Shown: positions 34,520-46,140 of the stretch, piece after piece
How positions within the stretch are numbered: position 1 is the stretch's first letter
How the letters are laid out: every line of letters begins with the position of its first letter
DNA from: Scolanthus callimorphus
Lineage: Eukaryota > Cnidaria > Anthozoa > Actiniaria > Edwardsiidae
Reading direction: 5' to 3'
DNA length: 64,000 nt
Assembly (NCBI GenBank): GCA_033964015.1
Contig: CM066912.1
Location: 16,403,399 to 16,467,398, forward strand
Program-made: the position numbers and the translations under genes
The notes under the pieces: model-generated
What the model saw: only the letters and a program-made list of their open reading frames with translations
Databases searched by the model: none
Told to the model about the DNA's origin: nothing

Positions 34520-35152
34520 TCAATCAATCAAATTACAATAATAATTCAATACATCATAGATATATTTTGCTTTTAGTCTGATAATTGATTCGTCGGTCAT
34601 TGAAATACAATACATAAATATATTTCTCTCACTAAAAAAACTAAATGCACTGTTTATCTTCATTAGATCATTTTTAAAATTATTTCTAAGATCTGTTAAT
34701 TTACTATTATTACAAAATGAAAAGAAATGCCATTCATCGCCAATTTCCTTCAAATTACAGATAGAACAAAAACGAGAATCATAAGGAATGTTTGTATATC
34801 TTCCTGTTTCAACTATGTTTGTATATCTTCCTGTTTCAACTGGCAAATGATGTGCAGATACTCGAAAACGAGTAACCGCCTGACGATGTTTGATATTAGA
34901 GATAAGCGATAAATATTTTTCAAAACTTACTCTATGCTTAACAGCAATCAAGGTACGTAATTTATTGTAAGACTGGGATTCAATACTCCAGAAATCATTA
35001 CAACGTTTATATAAAGCAGATTTTAGAAATTTTGCCAAGAGATTAATATCATTCCTAGAATTAATTTCAATATCTTTTAATGACTTAAGATCAACTAACT
35101 GTAACAAATAATTTGAAAATCGAACTCCCTGCACTATGAAATCAATTTCCAT
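34520..35152 (-). pseudogene. 3' fragment of a LINE ORF2, C-terminal zinc-finger region
   Basis: A 210-aa open frame that lacks the reverse transcriptase core. It has the pattern seen after the RT domain of many animal LINEs: KHRQAVTRFRVSAHHLPVE, then CSICNLKEIGDEWHFFSFC, a Cys/His finger. Nine residues (VETGRYTNI) are repeated in tandem because of a 27-bp exact duplication near 34788-34841. The stop codon lies within a TTGA tetranucleotide run (34512-34531) that looks like the LINE 3' tail. It is 5'-truncated as most LINE insertions are, and the duplication probably postdates insertion. Confidence 0.75.
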
Positions 35153-35154
35153 TA

Positions 35155-35720
35155 ATATACCATTAATTTACTAAGGGTGTATTAATGGCAAAATAATTGG
35201 AATTAACCGCATTTTAAGGCTGCCCGAGTAATAAGGGACTGAACGTAGTTATTAGCCCCTTATAGTCTTCTTATTGGCTTCTTAAAAAGTCAAATATTAA
35301 GGGGCTAAGGGGTAGGAGCAACTGCCTTTTAAGGTGATATTAAGGGGATAGCCCTTAATATTTAATGTTATTTTAATGGCTCAACCGTGATGCCAAGGTG
35401 CCATTAACATACCATGAATATTTAAAAGGATCCTAAGGGTCTATGCGTCTCCTTAAATTCCCATTAACGTATTTGTAAGCGGGCTGGTTAAACGGCCTTA
35501 AAAGTTAAGTAATTGGATTTTAAAGGGCTCGCATAATTTAAGGGGCTGTCAATAAGCCCTTAAAATCTTCTTAATCTGGAAATATGAAGGGCACCATTAA
35601 TTTCGGATGAAATAATTAATGGCATGTTAAAGGTGTTTTAAGAGCCTCCTCATTTTCCATCCATAGCATGCGTGCCATTTTTCAATGGTAATTTAAGGGT
35701 ATTTTAATCATGTTTAATGC
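35155..35720. repeat. Word-repeat patch (TTAAGGGG / CCATTAAT words)
   Basis: For over 500 bp the sequence is built from irregularly spaced variants of TTAAGGGGCT or its inverse AGCCCCTTA and of CCATTAA or TTAATGG, in both orientations. There is no fixed period. It resembles the subterminal arrays of the inverted-repeat elements further right, but I find no matching terminal repeat. Confidence 0.55.
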
Positions 35721-36169
35721 AACTGGTTATCGTAATGTCTCCTCTATAACTTCATGCTTAAGTCCAAGAGGAGAATGTTCAATGGTATTTGTTTTCATGT
35801 ACAGTATATAGTAAATAAGACTACGTATGGGGTCAGCGATAGTACCTTTTTGCGGCCGCGCCCAACCGTGGAAAAGTGACAATTTCTGTATAAATTAAAA
35901 TGTATCTATTTTTTAGAGAAAAATTATTAATTATTAATTTTTATTTTTCGAAAACAATAAAAAAGAAAGGAAAAAAAATATAGATGTTAATTTTCAAGTC
36001 AGGTGATAATTGCGTTGTTCTTATCAGTCCTGGAACAGTAGATTCATGTCTTAGAGACAAGTTCTGATGTATTTGTTATCGCGTTAAGTTGTTCTATGTC
36101 ATAGTACCTCGAGGGCACGTACAGATCGGTGAAAAGTGGCCGTTTCTGTATAAATTAAATGATATCTTT

Positions 36170-36480
36170 GTAGGGTAAAACTGCGTTTTTTAGTTTGCTT
36201 TCGCAATGACAGTGCTTAGCGGAACGACAGGAGCCTTTGTAACCCTGCTTTTATTAAATGGTGCATGTCCGACTGTTGAATTTCAAATGTAAGCCTTTAC
36301 TAAGCTGACATGACAGCTTTTTCATTAACCATGTAAAACAACTCCTTTCATTCAGTACGTGGGTGGAGGTATGTAATCCGTGTAGCATTCCTACGCCCCT
36401 CTCGCCAAATTCCGACAGAAAGCCAGAGTTCCCTTTATATAACTATAAAAAGTCCACACCATATTTGAAACAGAAAATTA
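36170..36480. repeat. Direct duplication, left copy (diverged)
   Basis: Shares ordered blocks with 37340-37640: TAGTTTGCTT, GACAGTGCTTAG, CACTGTTGAA-like, GGTATGTAATCC or GGAGGTAATCC, GCAGCATTCC-like, and CCAGAGTTCCCTTTA-like versus CCAAATTTCCTTTA. Identity looks like roughly 70-75%. An AATAAA on the minus strand near 36485 could end the small RING gene. Confidence 0.6.
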
Positions 36481-36569
36481 CAGTTTATTAAAAAGACAAC
36501 CAACTCATACATAAATACAGACACATTCCACACACGCACAACTTGTTCCTTGCACCATTTCTTCCAGGT

Positions 36570-37175
36570 CTATTTCTTTGATGCATTGCTGAAAAATAAA
36601 AACAAAATACGTATTGAGTTGCTGTTGTAGATTCTTATTACAAGAATGAAGCGTTTAATATAGGATAGAGCTCAAGTCCAAAATGATTTCGGGTAAACAT
36701 GATTTGGATTTTTTCTTCATAGCTGGCACTACGATACAGAGTCTGTATACTTACTATCGAGGGACCTCAATGTTTCGCATTACCGCGCACATGAAATCCA
36801 ATGACCCAGAGGTCCCTACTCCCTCGACTTTTGCTCTGGTAAAAAAGAAAAAGAAAAAAAAACAGTCACTAAGTATTACTTTAGAATTCAAGGTGAAAAT
36901 CCTCTTTATAACTTACCCACATGCGGTGCATTTAAACCCGTTTTGGGTTATTTTGATGCCACAACGGCCACACAAATTGTGGCCGCACGGATCTGGGCAG
37001 ACGACATTATCTCTTTGACATTTACAGTTGTCGCATTCTACAAGAAAAAAATACCTTAATTAATCACCATAGATAAAAAACTATATTTCTTCAGAAATAG
37101 TCGATTGAATCCACCGTTTATCTTAACGGACGGCAAAGAAGATATAAAATGAATCAGATACTTACGGAAAAACAT
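36570..37175 (-). CDS. Three-exon mini-gene for a 49-aa RING finger
   Basis: Exons 37175-37166 (ATG plus seven bases), 37037-36917 and 36588-36570 have GT/AG borders (two GTAAGT donors, pyrimidine-rich acceptors) and join in phase. The product is almost only a zinc finger with spacing C-x2-C-x12-C-x1-H-x2-C-x2-C-x10-C-x2-C, the RING-HC pattern, from residue 5 to 43. RING domains usually recruit ubiquitin E2 enzymes, but a free RING with no other domain is unusual. It lies between diverged direct repeats, so it may be one unit of a small tandem duplication. The start exon is very short, and a longer 5' exon could exist. The Cys/His pattern is solid; the full gene model is inference. Confidence 0.5.
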
Positions 37176-37339
37176 TATGGCGTGGTGTAGTTTTCAGGAG
37201 GTTTCGAAGTGTACAGACGGGGGTGTCAAGTAAGCACTGCAAAGTGAGCACTGCTGTGCTTCGGACGCTTATGGAACACAAGAATAGTTTCCATTGGAAA
37301 CAGCAACAAACAACGACACAGAAGGACGTTTTTTTAATT

Positions 37340-37640
37340 AACTTTTCTATAGTTTGCTTCCCTAACAAAAACAAGCGGTGACAGTGCTTAGAGCGACGAC
37401 ACATGCCACGATAACTATGCATTTAAACGGTACGAGGCATGAAATTCTGTCACACTGTTGAAATACTCCACCCTTCGTTCATACCAAGTTTAATTACCCA
37501 AGGAAAACAGACCCCTTTCTATAAGTATATAGGTGAAGGGAGGTAATCCATGCAGCATTCCTTTGCTTCCCCTGACAAAACTCCGGCAGAAAACCAAATT
37601 TCCTTTAAAAAATAAACATTCACATTCACACCCTTTCAAA
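37340..37640. repeat. Direct duplication, right copy (diverged)
   Basis: Counterpart of 36170-36480, placed upstream of the RING mini-gene in its transcription sense. It ends just before the 32-bp terminal repeat at 37654. Confidence 0.6.
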
Positions 37641-37653
37641 CAAAAGAAGACTT

Positions 37654-37685
37654 CGCGTTCCAAACTAGTTTGAGGTTTTCCAAAA
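37654..37685 (+). repeat. Left 32-bp terminal inverted repeat
   Basis: Begins CGCGTTCCAAAC and ends TTTTCCAAAA. It contains the 12-bp palindrome CAAACTAGTTTG. An exact inverse match lies at 47058-47089. Confidence 0.9.
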
Positions 37686-37904
37686 TGGGTTGATTTGTAG
37701 GATTTCTTTTGTTTCTCTACATAAAAAAAAATAGTTTCGAGGAGATATATGGATTATCACCGACTGTGAAAACAATTTCGCGGTGTTCTTCAAATTCAAC
37801 ATAGATTTAAAGATATTAGAACTTTTCATGACATTTTTTCTTATCTTTTTTTTCAGAAATTCTACGCAATTTGAACCTAAATTCACAGCCATTTAAACCT
37901 TTCA

Positions 37905-38180
37905 AAACTTGCTCGGAAAAATTCTTAGCCATTTGAACCTCTTTGAAAAGGCTAGGAAATTCTTAGCCATTTGAACCTCTAACAAATGGCTAGGAAATTC
38001 TTAGCCATTTAGTTGAACCTCTAAATGGAAGGAAATTCTTAGCCATTTGAACCTCTAGCAAATGGCTAGGAAATTCTTAGCCGTTCAGTCGAACCTCTAA
38101 AATGGCTAGGAATTAATAGCCATTTTTTAGAGGTTCAAATGGCTAAGAATTTCCTAGCCATTTTTGGAAGTTCAAGCTGT
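37905..38180. repeat. Left subterminal word array (GGCTAGGAAATTCTTAGCC)
   Basis: About six units, roughly 41 bp apart, of the near-palindrome GGCTAGGAAATTCTTAGCC followed by ATTTGAACCTCT. The last unit is inverted. Each unit could form a hairpin. Confidence 0.88.
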
Positions 38181-38371
38181 GAAATGGCTAACGCATTATT
38201 TCTATGCGCGCGTGCGAGCCACTTGATATCTACAACTTATTACACAAAAAATACTTCTATATCAATTAGAAAGCGATTTTAAATGTCAATAATAGTGTAT
38301 AAATTTTATTTACAGGTATAAACAGTTTAACATAGACCAATACAATAATGATCAGCGTTTTACAGACTCTT

Positions 38372-38870
38372 CTATCTGTGCGGTATTCTGAAGTAGAGAT
38401 TGTTTGGACAAAAAGTAAAGGCTAATGTTATTTTCCTTCCAAAAGTCCTTATTAGAAAAAAGTCCTTGGTTAGAAAAAAACATAAAGTGAGTGTCATCAC
38501 TACCAAAGAAGATTCACCATGTTTGAAATTTACAGCGCTGGGCACATGCTTGCCAGGACCCCGAAACGTAAGGTCGGACAAATCTAATGCTAAAATTATT
38601 GATTTTGCCAGACCCCGAAAAGGTAAGGTGGAAATTTGCACCAAGCATCGTCGGACAAATCTAATGCTAAAGTCTTGATTTTGCCAGACCCCGAAAAAGT
38701 AAGGTGGAAATTTCCATCATACCTCGTCGGACAAATCTTATGCTAAAAGTCTTGAATTTGCCAGACCCCGAAAAAGTAAGGTGGAAATTTCCATCAAGCA
38801 TCGTCGGACAAATATTATGCTAAAAGTCTGGATATGGCAGACACCGAAAAAGTAAGCTGGAAATGCTAAA
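38372..38870 (-). repeat. GGTGGAAATTTCCACC-family segment, inverted
   Basis: The first 190 bp (TTGTTTGGACAAAAAGTAAA onward) is the inverse of 61950-62105. Then come four diverged units of about 75 bp with GTCGGACAAATCTAATGCT, GACCCCGAAAAAGTAAG and GTGGAAATTTCCATC. It is the inverse of the array at 60855-62105. Confidence 0.85.
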
Positions 38871-38888
38871 AGTAGAGAGAGAGAGTGA

Positions 38889-41149
38889 CCCCTGTGAAAT
38901 GGCTTTAGGAATTCCTAGGAATATCCTAGGATATTCCTTGAAGTTCTTAAGAAATCATTCTTAAGAATTCCTAGTAATTCCTAGGAAACTCCTAGGAATG
39001 AAGGTGTCAATTCTAACAGTACATTCGGACAAAGAATGCAAAGAATTCCTAGGAATTCCTACGAATTTCCCAGGAATACAAAACACGAAAAAGGGGCAGA
39101 AATTTCTAGGAATTCCTAAGAAATTCCTAGGAATAGGAGAAACTTGAGACAGGACAGAAAAAGGTCTCGAAAGTTCTAGGAATTGCTATGCATTAGGAAT
39201 AATGTAAAAACAGATTTCAGTTGATAAATTGATTAAATTGTATATTTGATAGGTTCTTCCGTACCGGTAACATTATTCAGAAACCATGTGAAATGGATGT
39301 GTTTAATTGGTGTCCCGCAAATATTACACACAAAAACCATATGAAACGGATGTGAAATTGTTTGTACCCGACACGAAACCCATGTGAAATGTATGTGAAA
39401 TTGTTATTTAGTCTCGATCAGCGAGATGAGAATGTTCCCGGTCGCATTCCCCACCTTGACAGACAAATCCTAAAGCAACAAACACTCATTTTCTGGCTTT
39501 TGCGTGAAAAGTGGTTCATTTTATTATTAGTTTAATTTCTATCAAAGCGAATAAAATTTACCCAATGGTTTGAAAATATAATTTCAAAATTAAACTCGTG
39601 CTATTTTACGGACTCATTCTCAGTTCTATTCAGAGTTAAGTTATATTATAACTAAACATTTCGACTGCAGTTTCAGTATTTGTAATCTAAACCGGAAGTA
39701 ATATTATCATAACAGATGAACATTGCTAGCGATCGATTTGCCCCGCAAGATTAAGCATTATTCGAACATTTTAGTTGTAATTTAAGCATATTTCAAACCT
39801 CTACATATTTGCGATCGTTTAAAATCAATCGGCGACTTGCAAGGCACTAGCTGAACCCGAAACCTGACCGCACTGTTTGTTATTGATTCGGCAAAGCCCG
39901 AACGTAGCGAATAAACAAGCAAATCAAAGGTTAAGTTGACGAACAACGAAACGTTGATCCGTAAGAGTGAAAGTAACCGGCAAAAATGACCGACATAACT
40001 GTAGAGAAATGTTATAGATCAACCCGTTTTACCGCTGGTGTGAAATTAATGACTAACATCGAGCTACATTTCAAACTCGTGCGTTCAAGACATGAAGTAT
40101 AACTCCGCTCGTTCTTTGATCGCGAATCAATCAGAAAGAAATCCGAAGGCACAAAAGAGCTTTTGATATACTTCACGATGATGATATATTTCTTGTAATT
40201 ATATATTACAATTATTGCCTGACATTATGCCCCGCAATTGAAAGCTACTCTATTATTGTTGTGCTTTCAAGTTTAGACTTACCTCTAGTGACAGTAAATT
40301 GTCGCTTTTTCTTTGTACCATCTTTTGGGAATACGCTAGGAGAAATATCCAACCACAGCAAAATCGACAGATTATGTAACGAAGATTATACGGCCAGAAA
40401 TGAAGCCAAAGCGGAGGAAATATCCATACAGCTAACTGCTACCACGTTTCTAAACCGTTGGTGTTGGCGGTTCTTTATCAAACTGTGCGAGTTAACCAAT
40501 CAGTATCAAGTTACACTCGACCCAGGTTCCACTCGATGTTTTCAAGTATAAAGGAAATAGGCTTATACTGCCGCTTATACTCGCTTATACCAACGAAAGC
40601 CCGGTGTTTATCAACATTTTCAGCTCTCAAAGGAATGCCTTAAAAGAATTTCAGAATCTGTGCTTTCAAAACATGACTTTCGTTTTGCGCTCTTTTCACT
40701 GTGCTTGCGAAGTTGTTTTCACGTCATGTGAAATAGGGCTTTTATTACATAAAATTTATTCTTCACTAGAAATAAATTTGTTGTTGTTGTTGTTGATCAT
40801 AAAAAAATCACGCTCGTTTCACATTTTCACGTTTTCTGTTCGTCCACACTAATCTATCCTTTTTCCTACCGTTCCCTCTAGAAGTGATGTTGTATAAAGT
40901 ATGCAACTGTTTGATTGTTTTGCCTCTAAGATCTGAATCACTTTCCTAGGAAATTTATAGGAAATTCCTAGGAAAGCACAGCTGCTAATCCCTGGCTTTG
41001 CATTTCTTAGGAATTACTGTGAATTACTAGGAACTCATCAGCTTATTATTTCACGCCTTTTTATTTTATTGGGAACGTTTTGTGAATTCCTAGGAATTCT
41101 TAAAAATTCTTACAATTTCCCAGAACCGTAGGAAATCGTTTCACAGGGG
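38889..41149. mobile_element. 2.26-kb nonautonomous element, ends CCCCTGTGAAA, word AGGAATTCCT
   Basis: Starts CCCCTGTGAAATGG and ends TTTCACAGGGG. Subterminal stretches 38905-39130 and about 40945-41130 are packed with variants of CCTAGGAATTCCTAGG. The centre (39200-40900) is unique sequence with AT-rich parts and no supported gene; open frames at 40261-40852 show no domain. No target duplication is evident. Confidence 0.7.
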
Positions 41150-41387
41150 ATGGAGAGGCAAATAGTGAGTAACTCTTTTTCTCTATTCACTGTTATACGC
41201 ATTCTGAATACCTTGACCGGTTACCAGTCATTTAGCCACTGCGTAAAACGCAATGTTTTTAGTTCCATTATCATAACTGTCTTCTCCTGGAGATCCAACG
41301 AGCTTTGGTAGATACCTAAAGCAGAAATAATGAATTGTCAAGAATTATTTGCGTTCAGAGTCAGAGAGTAGAAAATATATTTTATAA

Positions 41388-41559
41388 CGTAATTATTCGC
41401 TGATGATTATCGATGCAATCAAGACGTTAATATGTTTAGATGAATCGCAAAATAACAAATAGTAGATTTTCGCGTAATTATTCGCTGATGATTATCGATG
41501 CAATCAAGACGTTAATATGTTTAGATGAATCGCAAAATAACAAATAGTAGATTTTCGCG
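41388..41559. repeat. 85-bp perfect tandem duplication
   Basis: The 85 bp starting CGTAATTATTCGCTGATG at 41388 repeat without difference from 41473, so the duplication is recent. Confidence 0.95.
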
Positions 41560-42852
41560 GTAAGAAACATGTTCGTGGTTCGTTGAGTCAGGCTGATTTC
41601 GGCTTGAGCCGGTGAAGAGAGTTATAATGAGCCTGAGAATGGTAAACAACGTAAGCCAAGAACATAAATTGTATTAACTATTATAAAAGTAGAGCCAAAC
41701 CTCGGGCAAAAACGTAAACTTAATATAATCGCGCATCTGTAATTGTTCAGTAGCGGTTTGTTTTGTATTGCGTGTAACACTATTACCCTTTGTCTTATTC
41801 CGTTGAAACTGATAGTAAAATAGCTGCCTCTCGCATTGTTTTTGCACCGAGCATCTAATACTAGCTATTTAGGAGTGAGGGCAGCTAAATACTTTCCATA
41901 ACAATAACAGTTAGCAGTCATTTCTGCCTAATCTTGCTGTGTACTGTCTAGCAAGGACAGAAAGCCTGTGCTTAATATTTGTAAATAAACTAAAGCTTAC
42001 CTTTCCTACTCTTCGTTTCAAACTTGATTATTTTGAATTTTGTAGTACCAGCGGCTATTTTCCGGAGCAGCCTTTGGCTGGTGATTGTAACAATACAAAA
42101 GCAGCGCAGACTTCTCTTTATCCGAAGACTCTTCCTTTTCAAAGCAAAGCGAACAATGAAGTTTATTTCCGTTTGCGGATGCTGCGCTGAAACCAACTCA
42201 AAGTTAAATTTAGAATTATCCAATCAAAAAGGAAAGCAAATTTAATGACCAATCAAAACGCGGGATTATAGGTCAAGACCTTACACGTGACCACTCATAA
42301 ACATCAACACCATGGGTGCTGCATGTTCTTGCAACGGACTGATCATTGTCCTTGTATTTTGAACAAAAGTCTTATGGCCGTCGATGGCTACAATGTCACG
42401 TAAAAGGAAAGGAAAAGCCAACCGAGGGCCGTAGACAAAAGTTGTACTTCCAAACAAAAGCAAGAAGGAAAGGGCGAACATTTTACAAACGAATATCAAT
42501 ATGCTCTTCAAGCTTTTAAAACCAGTTCAACCTCTCGGAGACATGATTGCGACATCTTCCTACTCGGGTGATATGGAATATAAGGTAAACGCTGATGTCT
42601 ATACTATAAGTAATATAGGCTCGGCTATTTACCATTCTGGGTTAATAGGAGAACTTTGCGTAGGAAACCTGGACGTAAGAAAAATGTATGCACTCAATAG
42701 TTGTGACGAACATCTTCGCTACAGGAAATTGTTTGCGGTTATCTATTTCTATCACGACCGTGCTTTGTCTGAGATTTCCGCGATTGTTCATCTAGTTACA
42801 CGGGGAAGTTGCCAGCGTATTATTATAAGAAGCCACGTTAAAGTTCGAAATA

Positions 42853-42977
42853 TGAAATCGAAATGTAACATTTCCAGTCAGTCACGTCGAACAACATACT
42901 AATATGTACCTAGACTAGGTACATATTAGTATGTTGTTCGACATGACTGACTTGAAATATTACGTTGCGATTTCATT
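42853..42977. repeat. Long near-perfect palindrome
   Basis: Arms of about 62 bp meet near 42915. The inner 28 bp (GTCGAACAACATACTAATAT onward) are exact and the outer part (GAAATCG, ACATTTCC, GTCAGTCA) is diverged. It would form a cruciform or a long RNA hairpin. Confidence 0.9.
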
Positions 42978-43335
42978 TTAGTGGCCTCATCCGGCGGTGT
43001 TTTGACGCCTGGTTTGACGCTGCGGGTTCCATTGACAATTTTAACTTCGAATTTACAAATAACTAATAACGAATGCCGAGAATACGTTTTTACAAACTCA
43101 AGTTGAAATTAAAATTAATGCATTAAGTTTAAGGATTTCATATTTTTTTAGAGTATGAGGCAAACCTTTAGCATTGTATTTTGGAAGGCTGCTAGAGTTT
43201 CCAACACAGTAGCTTTCTAGACTTTGAAGATGGTATTTTTACAGCGCTGTAACGGTTGGAAACTTTCATCTCACTTTTCGGAGTCTCTAAGCTTTAGCTT
43301 TACGAGTAGCATTATATTGCTCTGGCAAAATCCGG

Positions 43336-43880
43336 ACTTTTAGCATTAGATTTGTCCGACGATGCTTGGTGGAAATTTCCACCTTACTTTTTCGGGGTCT
43401 GGCAAAATAATACTTAGCATTAGATTTGTCCGACGATGCTTGGTGGAAATTTCCACCTTACTTTTTCGGGGTCTGGCAAATGAATACTTAGCATTAGATT
43501 TGTCCGACGATGCTTGGTGGAAATTTCCACCTTAACTTTTTCCGGGTCTGGCAAAATGAATACTACTCTGCGTCATTGATGTTTAGCCTTTTCTCTAGGT
43601 AGCACACTCACTTACTGCCACCACTTTTAAGATGTATTTACTTTAACAGCATAGCAATTAAAATCATACCAATGGTTAATAAACATTATCGATGCACCGT
43701 TCTGTGCTTATTAAAGTAATTTGGAATAAATGTCTTATGGTGCAAATAAAATATGACTAACTAACAATAATGCCGTCGCGGAACATTTTTGGCAACGCGA
43801 AAGAGAGTTAAGACGAACATACGATTGATGGCAAGTCATAGTATCGTCATCTGCATTTCTTTCTAATTAACAGTAAATTT
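43336..43880 (+). repeat. GGTGGAAATTTCCACC-family segment with 320-bp core
   Basis: Three units of about 74 bp contain TTAGCATTAGATTTGTCCGA, GGTGGAAATTTCCACC and TTTCGGGGTCTGGCAAAA. They are followed by a segment (43562-43880) that recurs with few differences at 61446-61770. Confidence 0.88.
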
Positions 43881-43964
43881 TCAACAGGTGTGGTTTAATC
43901 AAAACCCGGTATCCGACCCTGATTTATAGCAGGGAATTTTCCCTGATTATAGCATATGAGCCAA

Positions 43965-45851
43965 CCCCTGCGAAATGGATTCCAAGCTTTTTTGGAAAAC
44001 AGTTAAATGAATGGAATTCCATCGAATTCAACTGTTTTCTAAAGGATTCCAAAATGCGTTTTTAAACGCCTATTTCTGTCAGGGAAAGACTTCTGGAATT
44101 CCCTTGAATTCAATGCAATTCCAGAAGGATGCTTAAGGGAAGGTGTCAAATGTTTGGAAAATAATGGAATATAGTTGAACTCTCGGCTTAATTAACAGAC
44201 TAATCACAGTTCCAGCAAATTCCAAACAATTCCAAACTAATTTTGACAGCTCGAAACATAATGCAGACTCAACAACCAAAGAATGCAATGTTTGGCGGTT
44301 GAAAACACGCAACACAAAGGCGGGCTCAAAAGAGGTATGGAGAGTTTAGGAAGTTCACATTCGTTCATTAGACCTTATCATGGGATTGTTCAACGTGGGA
44401 ATATATCCTGTATATTACAGGTAAGTAAAGAGAGCACGTACCTTATCATGGATTGAACATGTTGAGTGTAAACGGATTTCTAAGGCTGCTCAGACTAGCT
44501 GACGGGCGCAGCCGTTTAATATGTATTATACCTCGAGTTTTGAACAGCTTTAAGCCTGGTTTGAACGATTTCTAATCTTACAGAACTCTTAAAATGCTAG
44601 CATATCATATTTTACACGCTTTTGGTATTGATATTTAGTTTGGAGAGTATATTTGGGGCTCCGAGTTGATGTATTTTGGCTGTGCTAATTCTACAGAGGT
44701 GCACCACATGACTTAACGGGCGCTAGTCGTTATAATCTTGTGTTACGGCGGCGTAAACATTTTAAGCGACGAACTATATGAACTGGTGCTTTCCCTACAG
44801 CAATGTTTGCATTCTAATCTAAACCTCGGGTCTCGGTGGCTCGACATTCTCGGATTATTTACCATTCGTTAAGTTGGCATCTGGCCCCTCACTTTCGTGT
44901 CATCCCGTGCGAGGGTCGATCTGGTCGTTCAATCGTTCAACGCGAATAGTACAAATAGCAAGTAATAGTATTTCTTCGTCTAAATGCTACTTTATACCAT
45001 AATATTTCAATGCTTTTCGGATAGGTGTGTTGGATATTCCAGCGGAGTTAAATATCTTTTCATTCGAACGTGTAGGTTTTTTGCGTGAGTAGAATATTAA
45101 CAGCTAATATGGATTAAGTTACTGCGGTGTTAATATTAACTCAAACATAAACACTTATATTATGTTATAGCTAAAGAGAAAGTCGGCTTAGAGTAGGCAG
45201 GCTGTAGCAACAGTTAGGATAATTTAACACCAGACAATTTAGGAACAAATGTATTTTTGTCAACATGGCCTTTCTTTCATACAATTGTGTTTTTTTCTTA
45301 AATGTGTAGCGGGAAAAGGCGTTGTGATGTGCACACGGCATATTTCTCATCCAAAACGGACTAATTGGCCTTGCGGAGGAATTGCTAGGGCAAGTTCTAT
45401 TAAAATTATACAAAATGAAATGTAAATTTACGTATATAATATAGGTTTTATACCATAAGTAAATGCATCGGAATTAGAAGGCATGTTTTCCGAAAGATTC
45501 TATTAATTTCAAATATATTCCATTAATTTCCAATAGATTCCAATGAAGTTCAAATAAATTCCAAAGATTCTATTAAATTGCAAGAGAAATGAGACAGTTA
45601 ACGCCAGACAATTTCGTGTATTTCAATTCCATTGAATTCAATGGAATTCTACGGATATTTCCAAGCTCTAAAACGATGCTTGGAATTCCAAGGAATTCCA
45701 TGGAATTCTATGTTCGAATTTACCATGAAAATTAACACCTTCATTCCATGGAATTCCATGGAATTTCCATGGAATTTCATGGAACTATTCCATGGAATTC
45801 CTTTCAATTTCCATGGAAATCCATGAAATTCTAATGGATGTTTCGCAGGGG
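43965..45851. mobile_element. 1.89-kb nonautonomous element, ends CCCCTGCGAAA, word CCATGGAATTCC
   Basis: Starts CCCCTGCGAAATGGATTCC and ends GGATGTTTCGCAGGGG. The left 200 bp carry GGAATTCC-type words (GGAATTCCATCGAATTC). The right 350 bp carry irregular CCATTAATTTCC, then CCATGGAATTCCATGG words. The centre is unique with no supported gene. The ends differ by one base (C for T) from the element at 38889-41149. Confidence 0.7.
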
Positions 45852-45855
45852 AACC

Positions 45856-46140
45856 TGTCTAGTTTCTCGCGTTTCTTTATCCCGTAATGCGTGAAGGTGC
45901 TCTGGTACGCTGGTGTCGACTGCTGCTGGTCGCGCCTTTTCGCACGACAGAAGTTTCTCCAGGGGCCAGTGCCAGTCAGTAGGCAGTTCTAGTAGTTTGG
46001 GAACACCATCAACCCACGCCTTCCAAGTGTCCGCAACTCCTACAGGGTAATGCTCCTTAAACTTTTTGTAAAAATGAGCCTGAGTCGGGTCCAAAACATA
46101 TTTACACCCACGAACATATAATAATAATAATTTGATAACA
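45856..46140 (-). pseudogene. Exon fragment of an unrecognised protein
   Basis: Reads GCKYVLDPTQAHFYKKFKEH and then Trp-rich VADTWKAWVDGVPKLLELP, ending near RETRQ about 14 bp from the right end of the CCCCTGCGAAA element. Composition and frame conservation look like real coding sequence, and a possible donor (CAG|GTTCCC) coincides with the insertion point. It lies inside the 32-bp inverted repeats, so it could be the remaining exon of the composite's own gene. I do not recognise the family. Confidence 0.45.

Larger units (their letters stand above)
41150..43320. other. Interior of the composite between nested elements
   Basis: No gene I can support. A 76-aa minus-strand frame at 42281-42511 begins with a hydrophobic signal-like stretch, and a plus-strand frame at 42501-42902 has no recognisable domain. 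Two structured repeats (41388-41559 and 42853-42977) lie here. Confidence 0.4.

Noticed and set aside
42281..42511. 76-aa minus-strand frame with a signal-peptide-like start
   Set aside because: Single short frame in AT-rich intergenic DNA, no splice or promoter support and no recognisable domain; the hydrophobic start can arise by chance.
42501..42902. 133-aa plus-strand frame
   Set aside because: No domain, and its end runs into the long palindrome, so the open frame is probably accidental.
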